NCBI GenBank assembly: GCA_030426245.1
Contig: JAUHYZ010000028.1
Span: 1-32,770 of the forward strand
Direction: 5' to 3'
Length of the DNA: 32,770 bases
Origin: Alphaproteobacteria bacterium
GTDB taxonomy: Bacteria; Pseudomonadota; Alphaproteobacteria; Sphingomonadales; Sphingomonadaceae
The translations under genes and the position numbers were made by a program. The number at the start of each line of letters is the position of its first letter. Within the stretch, counting starts at the first letter, position 1. Positions 17,732 through 24,961 of the stretch are shown here, in pieces. A model generated the notes under the pieces. The model made no database searches, was not told the DNA's origin, and worked only from the letters and a program-made list of their open reading frames with translations.

Positions 17732-17744
17732 ACGCGCTGCCTGC
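17726..17744 (+). repeat. 19-bp start-codon repeat, copy 2
   Basis: These bases span the metW start and differ by one base (T to G) from the copy at 17298-17316 that spans the GNAT start. Outside this stretch the two genes are unrelated. Confidence 0.7.
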
Positions 17745-18330
17745 CAATCTTCGTTCGGACCTTGCGGCCATCGTCCAGCATGTGCCGCGCGGTGCGCGCG
17801 TGCTCGATATCGGTTGCGGAGACGGCACGCTGATGGCGGCGCTCAGGGACAATCGCGACGTCGATGCGCGGGGTATGGAAATCAGCCCGGAGAAGGTCCA
17901 GCTCTGCGTGGCCAAGGGGCTTTCGGCGATTCAGGGCGATGCCAATCGCGACCTGGAATATTATCCCGACGGTTCCTTCGACGTCGCCATTCTCAGCCAG
18001 ACGCTGCAGACTGCCGAACATCCGGACAAGATGCTGGACGAGCTGCTGCGCATCGGGCGGGACGCTTTCGTGTCCTTCCCCAATTTCGCCTATTGGCGCA
18101 TGCGCTTCTCGCTGCTCTTCCATGGCCGCATGCCGATCACGCGGCACCTGCCGGTGAGCTGGTATGAGACGGAGAATATCCACCAGCTGACCATCGCCGA
18201 TTTCTATGCCCTGCTGGACTATAAGGGCGTGAAGATAGAGCGCAGCTGGTTCTTCACCCATGATCGGGAAATCGGCCCGACCTACGCCAATTGGCGTGCG
18301 GAATATGCGGTGTTCCAGCTGAGCCGCTAG
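17728..18330 (+). CDS. metW: Methionine biosynthesis protein MetW
   Basis: This is a 200-residue class I methyltransferase-fold protein. Motif I is LDIGCGDG (26-33); SQTLQTAEHPDKMLDELLRIG and the PNFAYWRMR segment are hallmarks of MetW. In alphaproteobacteria MetW works with MetX, and it is reported to be needed for MetX activity in some species; its own methyl transfer is unproven. It starts with an ATGA overlap on the GNAT gene. A hairpin GTCCGC (18356-18361)/GCGGAC (18374-18379) follows its stop without a T-tract and may end the unit. Confidence 0.93.
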   Translation: MNALPANLRSDLAAIVQHVPRGARVLDIGCGDGTLMAALRDNRDVDARGMEISPEKVQLCVAKGLSAIQGDANRDLEYYPDGSFDVAILSQTLQTAEHPDKMLDELLRIGRDAFVSFPNFAYWRMRFSLLFHGRMPITRHLPVSWYETENIHQLTIADFYALLDYKGVKIERSWFFTHDREIGPTYANWRAEYAVFQLSR

Positions 18331-18396
18331 GGAGGGCTGGTTCTCTTCGCGCCACGTCCGCTGAAGGCCAGTTGCGGACAATACTTAGCACTCCTT

Positions 18397-18425
18397 TCGT
18401 CATTCCCGCGAAAGCGGGAACCCAG
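18397..18425 (+). repeat. Left 29-bp palindromic repeat
   Basis: The core is ATTCCCGCGAAAGCGGGAAC, preceded by TCGTC and followed by CCAG. It is self-complementary (CCCGC/GCGGG) and is the inverse of 18633-18661 at 28 of 29 positions. Confidence 0.85.
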
Positions 18426-18461
18426 TAGGCTGAAGAAAGGCACAGCAAGTTTGCACCGACC

Positions 18462-18658
18462 GTCTATTTGCTCGCTTCACGCCGTAACGGCACGCCACCA
18501 TGGAACAGGCGATCCTGCGGGAAAAGCGGATCAAGAAATGGAACCGCGCCTGGAAACTCGAACTGATCGAGCGGGACAATCCCAACTGGCGCGACCTCGC
18601 GGAGGACTTCGGATTCGACAAGCCGGACCAGGCTGGGTTCCCGCTTTCGTGGGAATGA
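18462..18658 (+). pseudogene. GIY-YIG nuclease remnant, internally deleted and frameshifted
   Basis: Two pieces of one small GIY-YIG endonuclease family protein (about 90-110 residues when intact) are visible. From 18462 one frame reads VYLLASRRNGT, the usual N-terminal strand. From 18500 another frame reads MEQAILREKRIKKWNRAWK and continues LELIERDNPNWRDLAEDFG, the usual C-terminal half. About 45-50 residues between them are missing, including the second half of the GIY-YIG signature and the catalytic arginine region, and the frames no longer agree. The C-terminal frame runs into the right-hand repeat, which supplies its last residues and the stop at 18656-18658. A 52-residue product could still be made from ATG 18500, but a nuclease could not. 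Confidence 0.8.
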
Positions 18659-18661
18659 CGA
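18633..18661 (-). repeat. Right 29-bp palindromic repeat
   Basis: This inverse copy of 18397-18425 has a single change (T at the position where a perfect inverse would have C). It overlaps the 3' end of the nuclease remnant. The next 167 bp (18662-18828) hold no gene that I can support, only a 10-bp direct repeat CGCCAAGGCT at 18780-18789 and 18809-18818. Confidence 0.85.
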
Positions 18662-18828
18662 GTATTTTTGGCGTCCGCATCCCACCCATTGCTCACGCTT
18701 CGGCAATAACGGAACTCGTCTTGCCCCGCTTGCTTCCCGCAAACACCTGGCGTCTGCGCGGTCTGCCATTGCCGCGCATCGCCAAGGCTCATTTCGGAAC
18801 CCGTCATGCGCCAAGGCTTTGTCTTTCC

Positions 18829-19167
18829 ATGAACAGTTCTGAACAGACGAGTGGTGGACGGCGCGAACGAAGGGAAACATTCAGGGCGCCATTGGGCATC
18901 GAAATGGAATATCGTGCCGGGAGTCACCGCTGGCGGAAGGGCCGCCTTACCGATCTTTCGACAACAGGTTTCCGCCTTGATGGTTGTAGCGATTGCCACG
19001 TAGGTTCGGTCATCTGGGTCAGGATCGGCGGACTGTCGGCAATGTCCGCGATGGTGCTCTGGGAAGATGGTGCAATGGTCGGTTGCCGCTTCAGCAAACC
19101 GCTTAGCCCCTATGTGTTCGATCACCTGGTGGAAACCTTGAATGCAATAGGCTCCTCAGGCGCATAA
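18829..19167 (+). CDS. PilZ-domain protein
   Basis: The 112-residue protein is essentially a single PilZ domain. The c-di-GMP-binding RxxxR motif is at 11-15 or 15-19 within RRERRETFR, and the second motif D/NxSxxG appears as DLSTTG (42-47). Such stand-alone PilZ proteins usually bind cyclic di-GMP and control motility, surface attachment or polysaccharide export; the partner here is unknown. The frame is open upstream to 18451, but that part is the nuclease remnant read out of frame. ATG 18829 begins MNSSEQ just before the RxxxR motif, with no strong Shine-Dalgarno sequence. It stands alone between the repeat element and the secreted-protein genes. A GCTTTTC/GAAAAGC stem (19184-19213) follows. 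Confidence 0.85.
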   Translation: MNSSEQTSGGRRERRETFRAPLGIEMEYRAGSHRWRKGRLTDLSTTGFRLDGCSDCHVGSVIWVRIGGLSAMSAMVLWEDGAMVGCRFSKPLSPYVFDHLVETLNAIGSSGA

Positions 19168-19310
19168 CCGATTGCGCATATGCGCTTTTCCCGCTTGCCA
19201 CTTTGCGAAAAGCCCGCTTAAGGCCATCCCGTTAGACGAGGCCCGAACTCCGCGAATTGCACTGCGAGTGGCGCCGGATGTGCTGAAGATGGACAAGGGG
19301 CTGCACTGCA

Positions 19311-20624
19311 ATGCGCAACACTCTTATTTTCGGGCTGGTGTCTGCCGTGCTCGCCGCGTTTGCGGCATTCGCCCCGCCTTCGATGGCCCAGCCCGAGGTG
19401 GACGAGTTCGCCGTTCCCGGCTGCCTCGACATGGTCAATAACGAGTACAAGGCTTGCCTCACGCGGGCGCGCAACATGGCCGCTTCCGGCATGGAACAGC
19501 GCGATGCCGCGCGGCTGGCCGAAGCATGGCGGATCGTGTGCGTTTTCAAGGACAGAGAAAGCTGCACAGAGGCCGCCCGGCTCTATGCGCAGGGCGGACC
19601 CGGCCTGGAACCTGACCCGCGCATCGCGGCGAATTTTCATGCAAGGGCCTGCGAATTCGGCGCGAAGGAATCATGCGGCGCTGCTCTCGACTGGTTCAGC
19701 AGGCAGGGCGCGAACAACCGCGATATCCGCCGTCTGGCATATCTCTATGCCGACCAATGCGCCCAGGGCGACACCGGCGCCTGCGAAACGGGGGCATTCA
19801 TCGTGTCCGACGGTTTCGGAAATCGTTTCTCCGGCATCAGCGATCTGGCGCTCTCCCGCAAGATGGCCGAGACCGGCTGTGCCAGCGGCAGGTCGCCCAA
19901 TTCCTGCCTGCTCGCCGAGATGCTTTATGGCGATACATCGCTGGAAGGCGCGAACGCTGCACAGGCACTTCGCTATGCACGGGTAAATTGCGATGGAGGC
20001 GAAGATGCGTCCTGCCTGCGCATGGGTGCCTCCGCTCAACGAAACGAAAATTGGGGCGAAGCGGCGGCGTTCTATGCCAAGTCCTGCAATCTCGGCTCCA
20101 GTATCGGCTGCAAGCACGCGGCAGAGGCAGAGGCGATGCGCGCCTATCTGGCACAGCAGAAGGCGGTGAAAGCGGGTTTTCTGAGGGCGCTTGAAACGGG
20201 CGACTATGCCGCCGCAACCCATGCCGCGATCTACGAATACAAATCCAAGGATTATCTTGCCGAAGCGATCCGGTTTATCGCGGGCAAAGGCCGTATGGGC
20301 TCTCTGCCGACCGAGCATCTTTATATAACCGCATCGTGGTTCTCCGGCGGCGATGTGCGTGAGGTTGCCGACCGGGAAATGCGCAAGCGCGGAACCGGTC
20401 TGGAAGGAAGTTTCGGAAGCGGTACCAACAATCCCGGGCAGGCCGCGGCGCGGTGGCAATCCGCCTATGGCCGCTCGGCTTCTTCCTATAGCGGATCGTC
20501 TTCCGGCGGCAGCTTCACGCCCTCGCCCGTGCCGTCAGCGTCCGAAATCGCGAGCCAGACCCGCAAGAAATACCACCACGTCAATTGCGTAATGAGCCGA
20601 ATTCCCAACAACCCCAATTGCTGA
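19311..20624 (+). CDS. Exported Cys-rich Sel1/Hcp-like repeat protein
   Basis: This is a 437-residue exported protein with a signal peptide of about 26 residues (cleavage after SMA). The region 35-275 contains paired cysteines. Several pairs are spaced C-x7-C, for example CEFGAKESC, CAQGDTGAC, CDGGEDASC and CNLGSSIGC, recurring about every 35-50 residues. This is the hallmark of disulfide-locked Sel1-like repeats as in Helicobacter Hcp proteins. I count 16 cysteines after the signal peptide. The C-terminal third has no such pairs, then a Ser/Gly-rich linker (about 387-412) and a short tail ending in two cysteines. A scaffold or interaction role in the periplasm or outside the cell is likely, but no partner is visible. 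Confidence 0.72.
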   Translation: MRNTLIFGLVSAVLAAFAAFAPPSMAQPEVDEFAVPGCLDMVNNEYKACLTRARNMAASGMEQRDAARLAEAWRIVCVFKDRESCTEAARLYAQGGPGLEPDPRIAANFHARACEFGAKESCGAALDWFSRQGANNRDIRRLAYLYADQCAQGDTGACETGAFIVSDGFGNRFSGISDLALSRKMAETGCASGRSPNSCLLAEMLYGDTSLEGANAAQALRYARVNCDGGEDASCLRMGASAQRNENWGEAAAFYAKSCNLGSSIGCKHAAEAEAMRAYLAQQKAVKAGFLRALETGDYAAATHAAIYEYKSKDYLAEAIRFIAGKGRMGSLPTEHLYITASWFSGGDVREVADREMRKRGTGLEGSFGSGTNNPGQAAARWQSAYGRSASSYSGSSSGGSFTPSPVPSASEIASQTRKKYHHVNCVMSRIPNNPNC

Positions 20625-20661
20625 AGGCGGGCATGTGCCCGCCGGTGACCGGAGAACCCGA

Positions 20662-21123
20662 ATGAAATCGCTGTTTATTGCCCTTGCGTCCTGTGCCGCC
20701 CTTTCGGCGGCCAGCTTTGCACATGCCCAGGATATTCCCGTGCTGGTGGAAGATGCGGCGCAGGCCGGCTGGGCCTATGGCGACAATGGCAATATCACGA
20801 CGCCGCAGACCGTCTCGGAAGAGATGCAATGCGGCGCCATGTGGTCCAGGCTGGACCAGGCCTATAAGGACGGTGAGTTCGATGCCGATCTGGTGGAATC
20901 CATGCCGGAGCAGATCAAGCCGGCCGCTGCGAGCGCGGAACTGAATGCCTGGAGCGAGCGCCTTCAGAGCGAGATCGACGATCCGATGGCCACGTTCCGG
21001 GCAGATGCTGCGGCCAACCATCGTTGGAACATGATGATCGGCAAGGCGGCAGCGGGCGATCCCCAATCGATGTTCGTACTGGGCTGGAATTATCGCGGCT
21101 GCCTGATCTCCACGGCGGAGTAG
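20662..21123 (+). CDS. Exported protein of unknown function
   Basis: This is a 153-residue protein with a clear signal peptide (about 1-22, cleavage after AHA). The mature part is acidic and mostly helical, and its end, GDPQSMFVLGWNYRGCL, resembles one Sel1-type repeat, like those of the preceding gene. Two cysteines (MQCG and RGCL) could form a disulfide. I do not recognise the family. GGAG at 20651-20654 sets ATG 20662. It lies 37 bp after the Cys-rich protein gene and 48 bp before another exported-protein gene, on the same strand, so the three are probably co-transcribed. Confidence 0.65.
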   Translation: MKSLFIALASCAALSAASFAHAQDIPVLVEDAAQAGWAYGDNGNITTPQTVSEEMQCGAMWSRLDQAYKDGEFDADLVESMPEQIKPAAASAELNAWSERLQSEIDDPMATFRADAAANHRWNMMIGKAAAGDPQSMFVLGWNYRGCLISTAE

Positions 21124-21171
21124 GGCCGCCAGCCCGATAGGTGGCCAGTCAGTTGGAAATCGGAGCAATCC

Positions 21172-21990
21172 ATGGTAGCCAAATTGATGCGGAAAATTTC
21201 AAAGCTCATCGCCTGTGCCCTTGTCCTGTTGGGAGCCATTCCTAGCGCGGCCCACGCGCAGGAAGAGAGTGGGGGCGGTTTTTGCGCTTCGGCTCCTTCC
21301 GAATTGCTTTCTGCCATTGATGGCAACTGGACCTTCAAGCAGGGCGCTGGCGGAGGCTTGGGGGCCGTCATTCCGTTTCCTCTTCCTGCCCATCCGCCCC
21401 AATCCGTAAAGATCGATGTGGATGAAGAACTGGGAATCGCCACGCTAAAGCATGCAGGGCGGGAACTGGCGATCATTCCGATTGCGGCCGATCAAGTCAA
21501 AGGCGCGACCGAATTACTTAATCAAGCCGATGCGGACGAATTGATTGACACGAAAGGCGCGTGCAATTGGTATTCCTTGCCGCTGATGTTGGGGTCAGAC
21601 ACCTATATGCTCGATCCTGCCATGCAGCCTGATACTGATACCTTTATTTTCGTGAGGACGATCGATACCCTCGAAAGCGGTCAGCCTATTGGGGTCACTC
21701 ATATATTCTGCAAGGGCGGCATCCAATCGATGACCGATTGGAGCATTTACGATCCCGATGCGGAAGGACAACTTGCGCCAGATGTCTACGTGCATGAGGT
21801 ACCTCAGGGTGAATATCCAAATTCCTGCTGGAGGGAACCTGATCCACGCGAGCCCAAACCGGGCGAGATGACCATGAACCTGTTGGTGAAATTCAACAGC
21901 CCGAATAGCGGCAGCGGGATACTGCTCTTCATGGGTGAGATGGATGGCTACAAGTTTGCCGCCCGTGCCCCGGTGACCCTGACCCGCTGA
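21172..21990 (+). CDS. Exported protein of unknown function
   Basis: This 272-residue protein has a positively charged start and a signal peptide cleaved near residue 29-30 (AHA). The mature protein has four cysteines after the signal region (FCAS, GACNW, IFCKGG, NSCWRE), so two disulfides are possible. It is acidic and has mixed beta-strand character, with the run SAIDGNWTFKQGAGG near 46-60. I do not recognise a domain. GGAG at 21162-21165 precedes ATG 21172. It is last of the three exported-protein genes and converges with the flavoprotein gene across 21 bp. Its codon use looks slightly more AT-rich than its neighbours. Confidence 0.6.
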   Translation: MVAKLMRKISKLIACALVLLGAIPSAAHAQEESGGGFCASAPSELLSAIDGNWTFKQGAGGGLGAVIPFPLPAHPPQSVKIDVDEELGIATLKHAGRELAIIPIAADQVKGATELLNQADADELIDTKGACNWYSLPLMLGSDTYMLDPAMQPDTDTFIFVRTIDTLESGQPIGVTHIFCKGGIQSMTDWSIYDPDAEGQLAPDVYVHEVPQGEYPNSCWREPDPREPKPGEMTMNLLVKFNSPNSGSGILLFMGEMDGYKFAARAPVTLTR

Positions 21991-22011
21991 ATTGAAACAG
22001 AAAGTGCATTT

Positions 22012-23187
22012 CTAGAGCGCCTGTGCGGCAGCCCAGCCGCTGGCCCAGGCCCATTGGAAGTTATAGCCGCCCAGCCAGCCGGTCACATCCACCGCTTCCC
22101 CGATCACATAGAGGCCGGGTACGCGCTTGGCCTCCATCGTCTTGGAGGAAAGCTCCGCCGTGCTGACGCCGCCGATCGTCACTTCGGCCTTGGCGAAACC
22201 TTCGCTGCCGTTGGGCATGAACTGCCAGGCCGCAAGGCGTGCCTGGGTTTCGCGGAGCGCAGCATCGGGAATATTGGCCAGAGTTCCCGTCAGGCCGAGT
22301 TTCTCATCCAGCGTATCTGCCAGACGATCGGGCAGGGCGGCGCGCAGCACGCCGCGCAGATGGCTGCGCGGGGCGCTCTGCTTGGCCTCCACCAGCCAGT
22401 CCTCAGCGGCATCGGGCAGGAAATCGATGCTGACGGGATCGCCTTTGCGCCAATAGGAAGAGATCTGCAGGATCGCCGGGCCGGACAGGCCGCGATGGGT
22501 GAACAGGGCGGCCTCGCGAAAGGACGCCGCGCCGCAGCTGGCGATGACCGGCGCCGCTACGCCAGACAGTTCGCGGAACAGGGCGTCTTCCCCGCTCAGT
22601 GTCAGCGGCACCAGGGCAGGGCGCGGTTCCACCACTTTCAAGCCGAATTGCCGCGCCAGCTCATAGGCGAAGCCGGTGGCGCCCATTTTCGGGATGGAAG
22701 GCCCGCCGGTGGCGATCACCAGGGCAGGCGCCTGCGCGGTCAGGTTTTCGCATTTCACTGAGAAGTTCCCGTCCGCATGGCTAACGGCGCGAATGCTTTC
22801 GCCGCAGTGGAGCGTGACCTCGCCCTTCGCGCATTCGGCCAGCAGCAGGTCGACAATCTGCTGCGCCGAGTGGTCGCAGAATAGCTGGCCCAGGGTCTTT
22901 TCGTGCCAGGCGATTGCGTGGCTTTCGACCAGCTCAAGAAAATCGGCTGGAGTGTAACGGCTGAGCGCAGACTTGGCGAAATGCGGATTGGCGGAAAGGA
23001 AACGCTCGGGCGCGGTATGGATATTGGTGAAATTGCAGCGTCCGCCGCCCGAAATCAGGATCTTCTTGCCCGGCCGGTCGGCATGATCGAGCAGCAGCAC
23101 CTTGCGCCCGCGCTGGCCGGCCTGTGCCGCGCACATCAGCCCGGCGGCACCGGCACCCAGCACAATCACGTCGTAAGTCGAAACCAT
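22012..23187 (-). CDS. BaiN/HI0933 family flavoprotein
   Basis: This is a 391-residue FAD-dependent oxidoreductase. The N-terminal dinucleotide-binding motif GAGAAG is at 11-16 and the family's ISGGGRCNFTN segment at 45-55; both are diagnostic of the HI0933 (BaiN/RdsA, formerly 'aminoacetone oxidase') family. The C-terminus has GLYVIGEAVDVTGWLGGYNFQWAW in two parts, also typical. Family members reduce or oxidise varied small molecules; the substrate here is unknown. The frame is open upstream to 23295, but ATG 23187 gives the normal N-terminus (MVSTYDVIVLGAG) even though the nearest purine-rich site, AAGGA, is about 14 bases away. The 195 bp upstream hold the divergent control region for the SnoaL-like gene. 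Confidence 0.88.
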   Translation of the reverse strand: MVSTYDVIVLGAGAAGLMCAAQAGQRGRKVLLLDHADRPGKKILISGGGRCNFTNIHTAPERFLSANPHFAKSALSRYTPADFLELVESHAIAWHEKTLGQLFCDHSAQQIVDLLLAECAKGEVTLHCGESIRAVSHADGNFSVKCENLTAQAPALVIATGGPSIPKMGATGFAYELARQFGLKVVEPRPALVPLTLSGEDALFRELSGVAAPVIASCGAASFREAALFTHRGLSGPAILQISSYWRKGDPVSIDFLPDAAEDWLVEAKQSAPRSHLRGVLRAALPDRLADTLDEKLGLTGTLANIPDAALRETQARLAAWQFMPNGSEGFAKAEVTIGGVSTAELSSKTMEAKRVPGLYVIGEAVDVTGWLGGYNFQWAWASGWAAAQAL

Positions 23188-23321
23188 CGGGGGATCGTTA
23201 TTCCTTTGCCGCTGCCGGGCTTCCGGCGTGAAGCGGAGCAGGCCGCCCCTGCCCAATCCGGGCCGACATGTACAGGGCCGCCGCGCTTCGGCCAAAATCG
23301 GCCGGGCGGATCAATCGCATC

Positions 23322-23349
23322 TTGCCTGGGCATGCGATCGCGTTAGACT
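23322..23349 (+). promoter_or_regulatory. Possible sigma70-type promoter for the SnoaL-like gene
   Basis: TTGCCT (23322-23327) and TAGACT (23344-23349), 16 bases apart, make a fair -35/-10 pair 34 bp upstream of the start codon. This is by eye only. Confidence 0.3.
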
Positions 23350-23382
23350 GCTTAACATGTAAAGGATATGGGAAGGATACTC

Positions 23383-23886
23383 ATGAGCGAATCGCTGGCC
23401 AAGGCAGGATCGATGGAAGCGGCACTGCAGGCACTGATCGACCGCAAGACGATCGAGGAAATGTGCATCGACTATTTCTCGGGCGGCATCCGCTCCAAGG
23501 GGTTCGAGCATTTCTTTGACGAGAATTTCGAACTCGATATCAACGGCATCGTGGTGACCGGCTTCGACGAGGTGCGCGATCTCTATAAACGCGTGATGGA
23601 AGACAAGCCCCGGCTGACTGGCACCTTCCGCATGATCCTGTCCAACTTCCTGATCGAGGTGGAAGGCGACAAGGCCACGGCCCAGTTCCTCTGGACGCAG
23701 ACGCTCAACGACACGATCAAGGGCCCGCAGCGCTTCATCGAACAGGGCCGCGAGTTTGACCGGCTGGTGAAGCGCGATGGCCAGTGGAAAATCACCAAAC
23801 GCGTGGTGATCGCCGATTCGGGCCTTCCAGATATGTTCGACGATACGTGGGAACCGCGGCTTGATTATCAGCTGCCGCCCGAATAG
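23383..23886 (+). CDS. SnoaL/NTF2-like protein
   Basis: The 167-residue protein fits the SnoaL-like/NTF2 fold. An N-terminal helix (ALQALIDRKTIEEMCIDYFSGG) is followed by a strand-rich core with RMILSNFLIEVEGDKATAQFLWTQT in two parts and a closing WKITKRVVIAD strand. Such proteins are small-molecule isomerases, dehydratases or binding proteins; the catalytic residues here cannot be assigned. GGAAGGA at 23371-23377 sets ATG 23383; a start at 23368 has no such site. It stands alone and converges with fdhD over 18 bp, which contain a small GCGC/GCGC palindrome. Confidence 0.75.
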   Translation: MSESLAKAGSMEAALQALIDRKTIEEMCIDYFSGGIRSKGFEHFFDENFELDINGIVVTGFDEVRDLYKRVMEDKPRLTGTFRMILSNFLIEVEGDKATAQFLWTQTLNDTIKGPQRFIEQGREFDRLVKRDGQWKITKRVVIADSGLPDMFDDTWEPRLDYQLPPE

Positions 23887-23904
23887 GGCGCGGCGAAATG
23901 CGCG

Positions 23905-24687
23905 TCAGGGAGCTTTGCCGGCGCCGTTGACGAGCAACACGCTGTCATCGCGGGCGAGAGACCACAGGCTGAGCCCGGCCTGCTCTGCGCGCTCCACCGC
24001 CATGCTGGTGGGCAGGGAGATGGTGGCCAGCTGCACGGCTCCGGCGCGGACCGCCTTTTCCACGATCTCATAGGAACAGCGAGCGCTCGAAAGAATGAAG
24101 CCTTCCGCCGGGTCCTGCCCGGCTGCGGCCAGCGCACCGATCAGCTTGTCCATCGCATTGTGGCGGCCGACATCCTCGCGTGCATACAGGATTTCGCCTT
24201 CGGCTGTAGCGAAAGCGGCGGCATGGGCCGCGCCGGTCGCCTTTCCCAGCGGCTGATGATCGCGCAATTGCGAGAGCGCATGGAAGATCGCCTGGGGCTC
24301 GAGCAGAGTATGCTCGGCCACCTGGGGCAAGGGCTTAGCCACGGCGTCCAGGTTTTCGATTCCGCACAGGCCGCAGCTGCTTTCCGCCACGCGGGTGCGC
24401 ACGCGTTCGGTCAGTTGCTCTATTCCCAGGCCGGTCAGATTCGCGCGAACGATCCAGCCTTTTTCAACTTTGGCGACAGCAATATCGGAAAGGTCGGAAG
24501 GCTTCTGCGCCAATCCTTCGGTCAGCGCAAAGCCGAGCGCGAAGTCTTCCATGCAGGCGGGGCTCGCCATCATCACCGCATAGGCCAGCCCGTTGAATTC
24601 CAGCGCGACAGGCACTTCGGGCACCCAATCGCGCTTGATTGTCCTGCTTGTTCCGTCCGCCCAGACCTCGACCGGGTCAGCCGGCAT
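23905..24687 (-). CDS. fdhD: Formate dehydrogenase sulfurtransferase FdhD
   Basis: FdhD (FdsC in Fds systems) passes sulfur from the cysteine desulfurase to the molybdenum cofactor, activating formate dehydrogenase. The 260-residue product carries the sulfur-relay pair CGLC (Cys105, Cys108) in ESSCGLCGIENL, and the DVGRHNAMDKLIGA segment of the GTP/GDP-binding-like region that defines the family. ATG 24687 lies 11 bases inside fdsD, which suggests coupling; longer open frames upstream are non-homologous. It is the last gene of the formate dehydrogenase unit. Confidence 0.92.
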   Translation of the reverse strand: MPADPVEVWADGTSRTIKRDWVPEVPVALEFNGLAYAVMMASPACMEDFALGFALTEGLAQKPSDLSDIAVAKVEKGWIVRANLTGLGIEQLTERVRTRVAESSCGLCGIENLDAVAKPLPQVAEHTLLEPQAIFHALSQLRDHQPLGKATGAAHAAAFATAEGEILYAREDVGRHNAMDKLIGALAAAGQDPAEGFILSSARCSYEIVEKAVRAGAVQLATISLPTSMAVERAEQAGLSLWSLARDDSVLLVNGAGKAP

Positions 24688-24961
24688 CTGAATTGTGCAG
24701 CTCGCCCGGCTTGCTGAATTGGGTCGCGCGGGTCTGCGGCTCCGGATGATTGCCTTCATCCAAATGCGCGATCGCATCCGCCGCGATGGGATCGAGCGTG
24801 TTGCGGTAATCGTCGGCGAAGATGGCCGCCTTCATCCGCGGATCCCAGAACTGGTCGATATGGTTCGCCGTCGCCAGAACCGCCTTGTCGTGGCCAATGG
24901 CGACGAAGTTCTTCGCGATCTGGTTGGCCATACGGCGCAGTCGCTCGATCATGTCGCTCAT
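24677..24961 (-). CDS. fdsD: Formate dehydrogenase delta subunit FdsD
   Basis: The 94-residue product begins MSDMIERLRRMANQIAKNF, matching the FdsD family of NAD-dependent molybdenum formate dehydrogenases. In Rhodobacter-type enzymes FdsD is needed for active enzyme and may help in cofactor insertion; it carries no metal site. Its ATG overlaps the fdsA stop by 4 bp (ATGA) and its end overlaps fdhD by 11 bp. The residues HIDQFWDPRMK are typical of the family. Confidence 0.9.
   Translation of the reverse strand: MSDMIERLRRMANQIAKNFVAIGHDKAVLATANHIDQFWDPRMKAAIFADDYRNTLDPIAADAIAHLDEGNHPEPQTRATQFSKPGELHNSDAG

Larger units (their letters stand above)
18397..18661. mobile_element. 265-bp inverted-repeat-bounded element
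   Basis: The 29 bases at 18397-18425 and 18633-18661 are inverse copies of each other with one difference. Each also folds alone as CCCGC-GAAA-GCGGG (the second copy has one changed base), a hairpin closed by a GNRA-type loop. Between them lies the remnant of a GIY-YIG nuclease gene. The ATTCCC-N8-GGGAA core resembles the dRS3-type repeats known from Neisseria and similar dispersed palindromes in other proteobacteria. No transposase is present, so if mobile it would be non-autonomous. The call of a mobile element is inference; the repeats are seen. Confidence 0.55.

Noticed and set aside
18451..18828. N-terminal extension of the PilZ protein
   Set aside because: The frame is open, but it reads the GIY-YIG remnant and the right-hand repeat out of frame; the PilZ domain starts right after ATG 18829.
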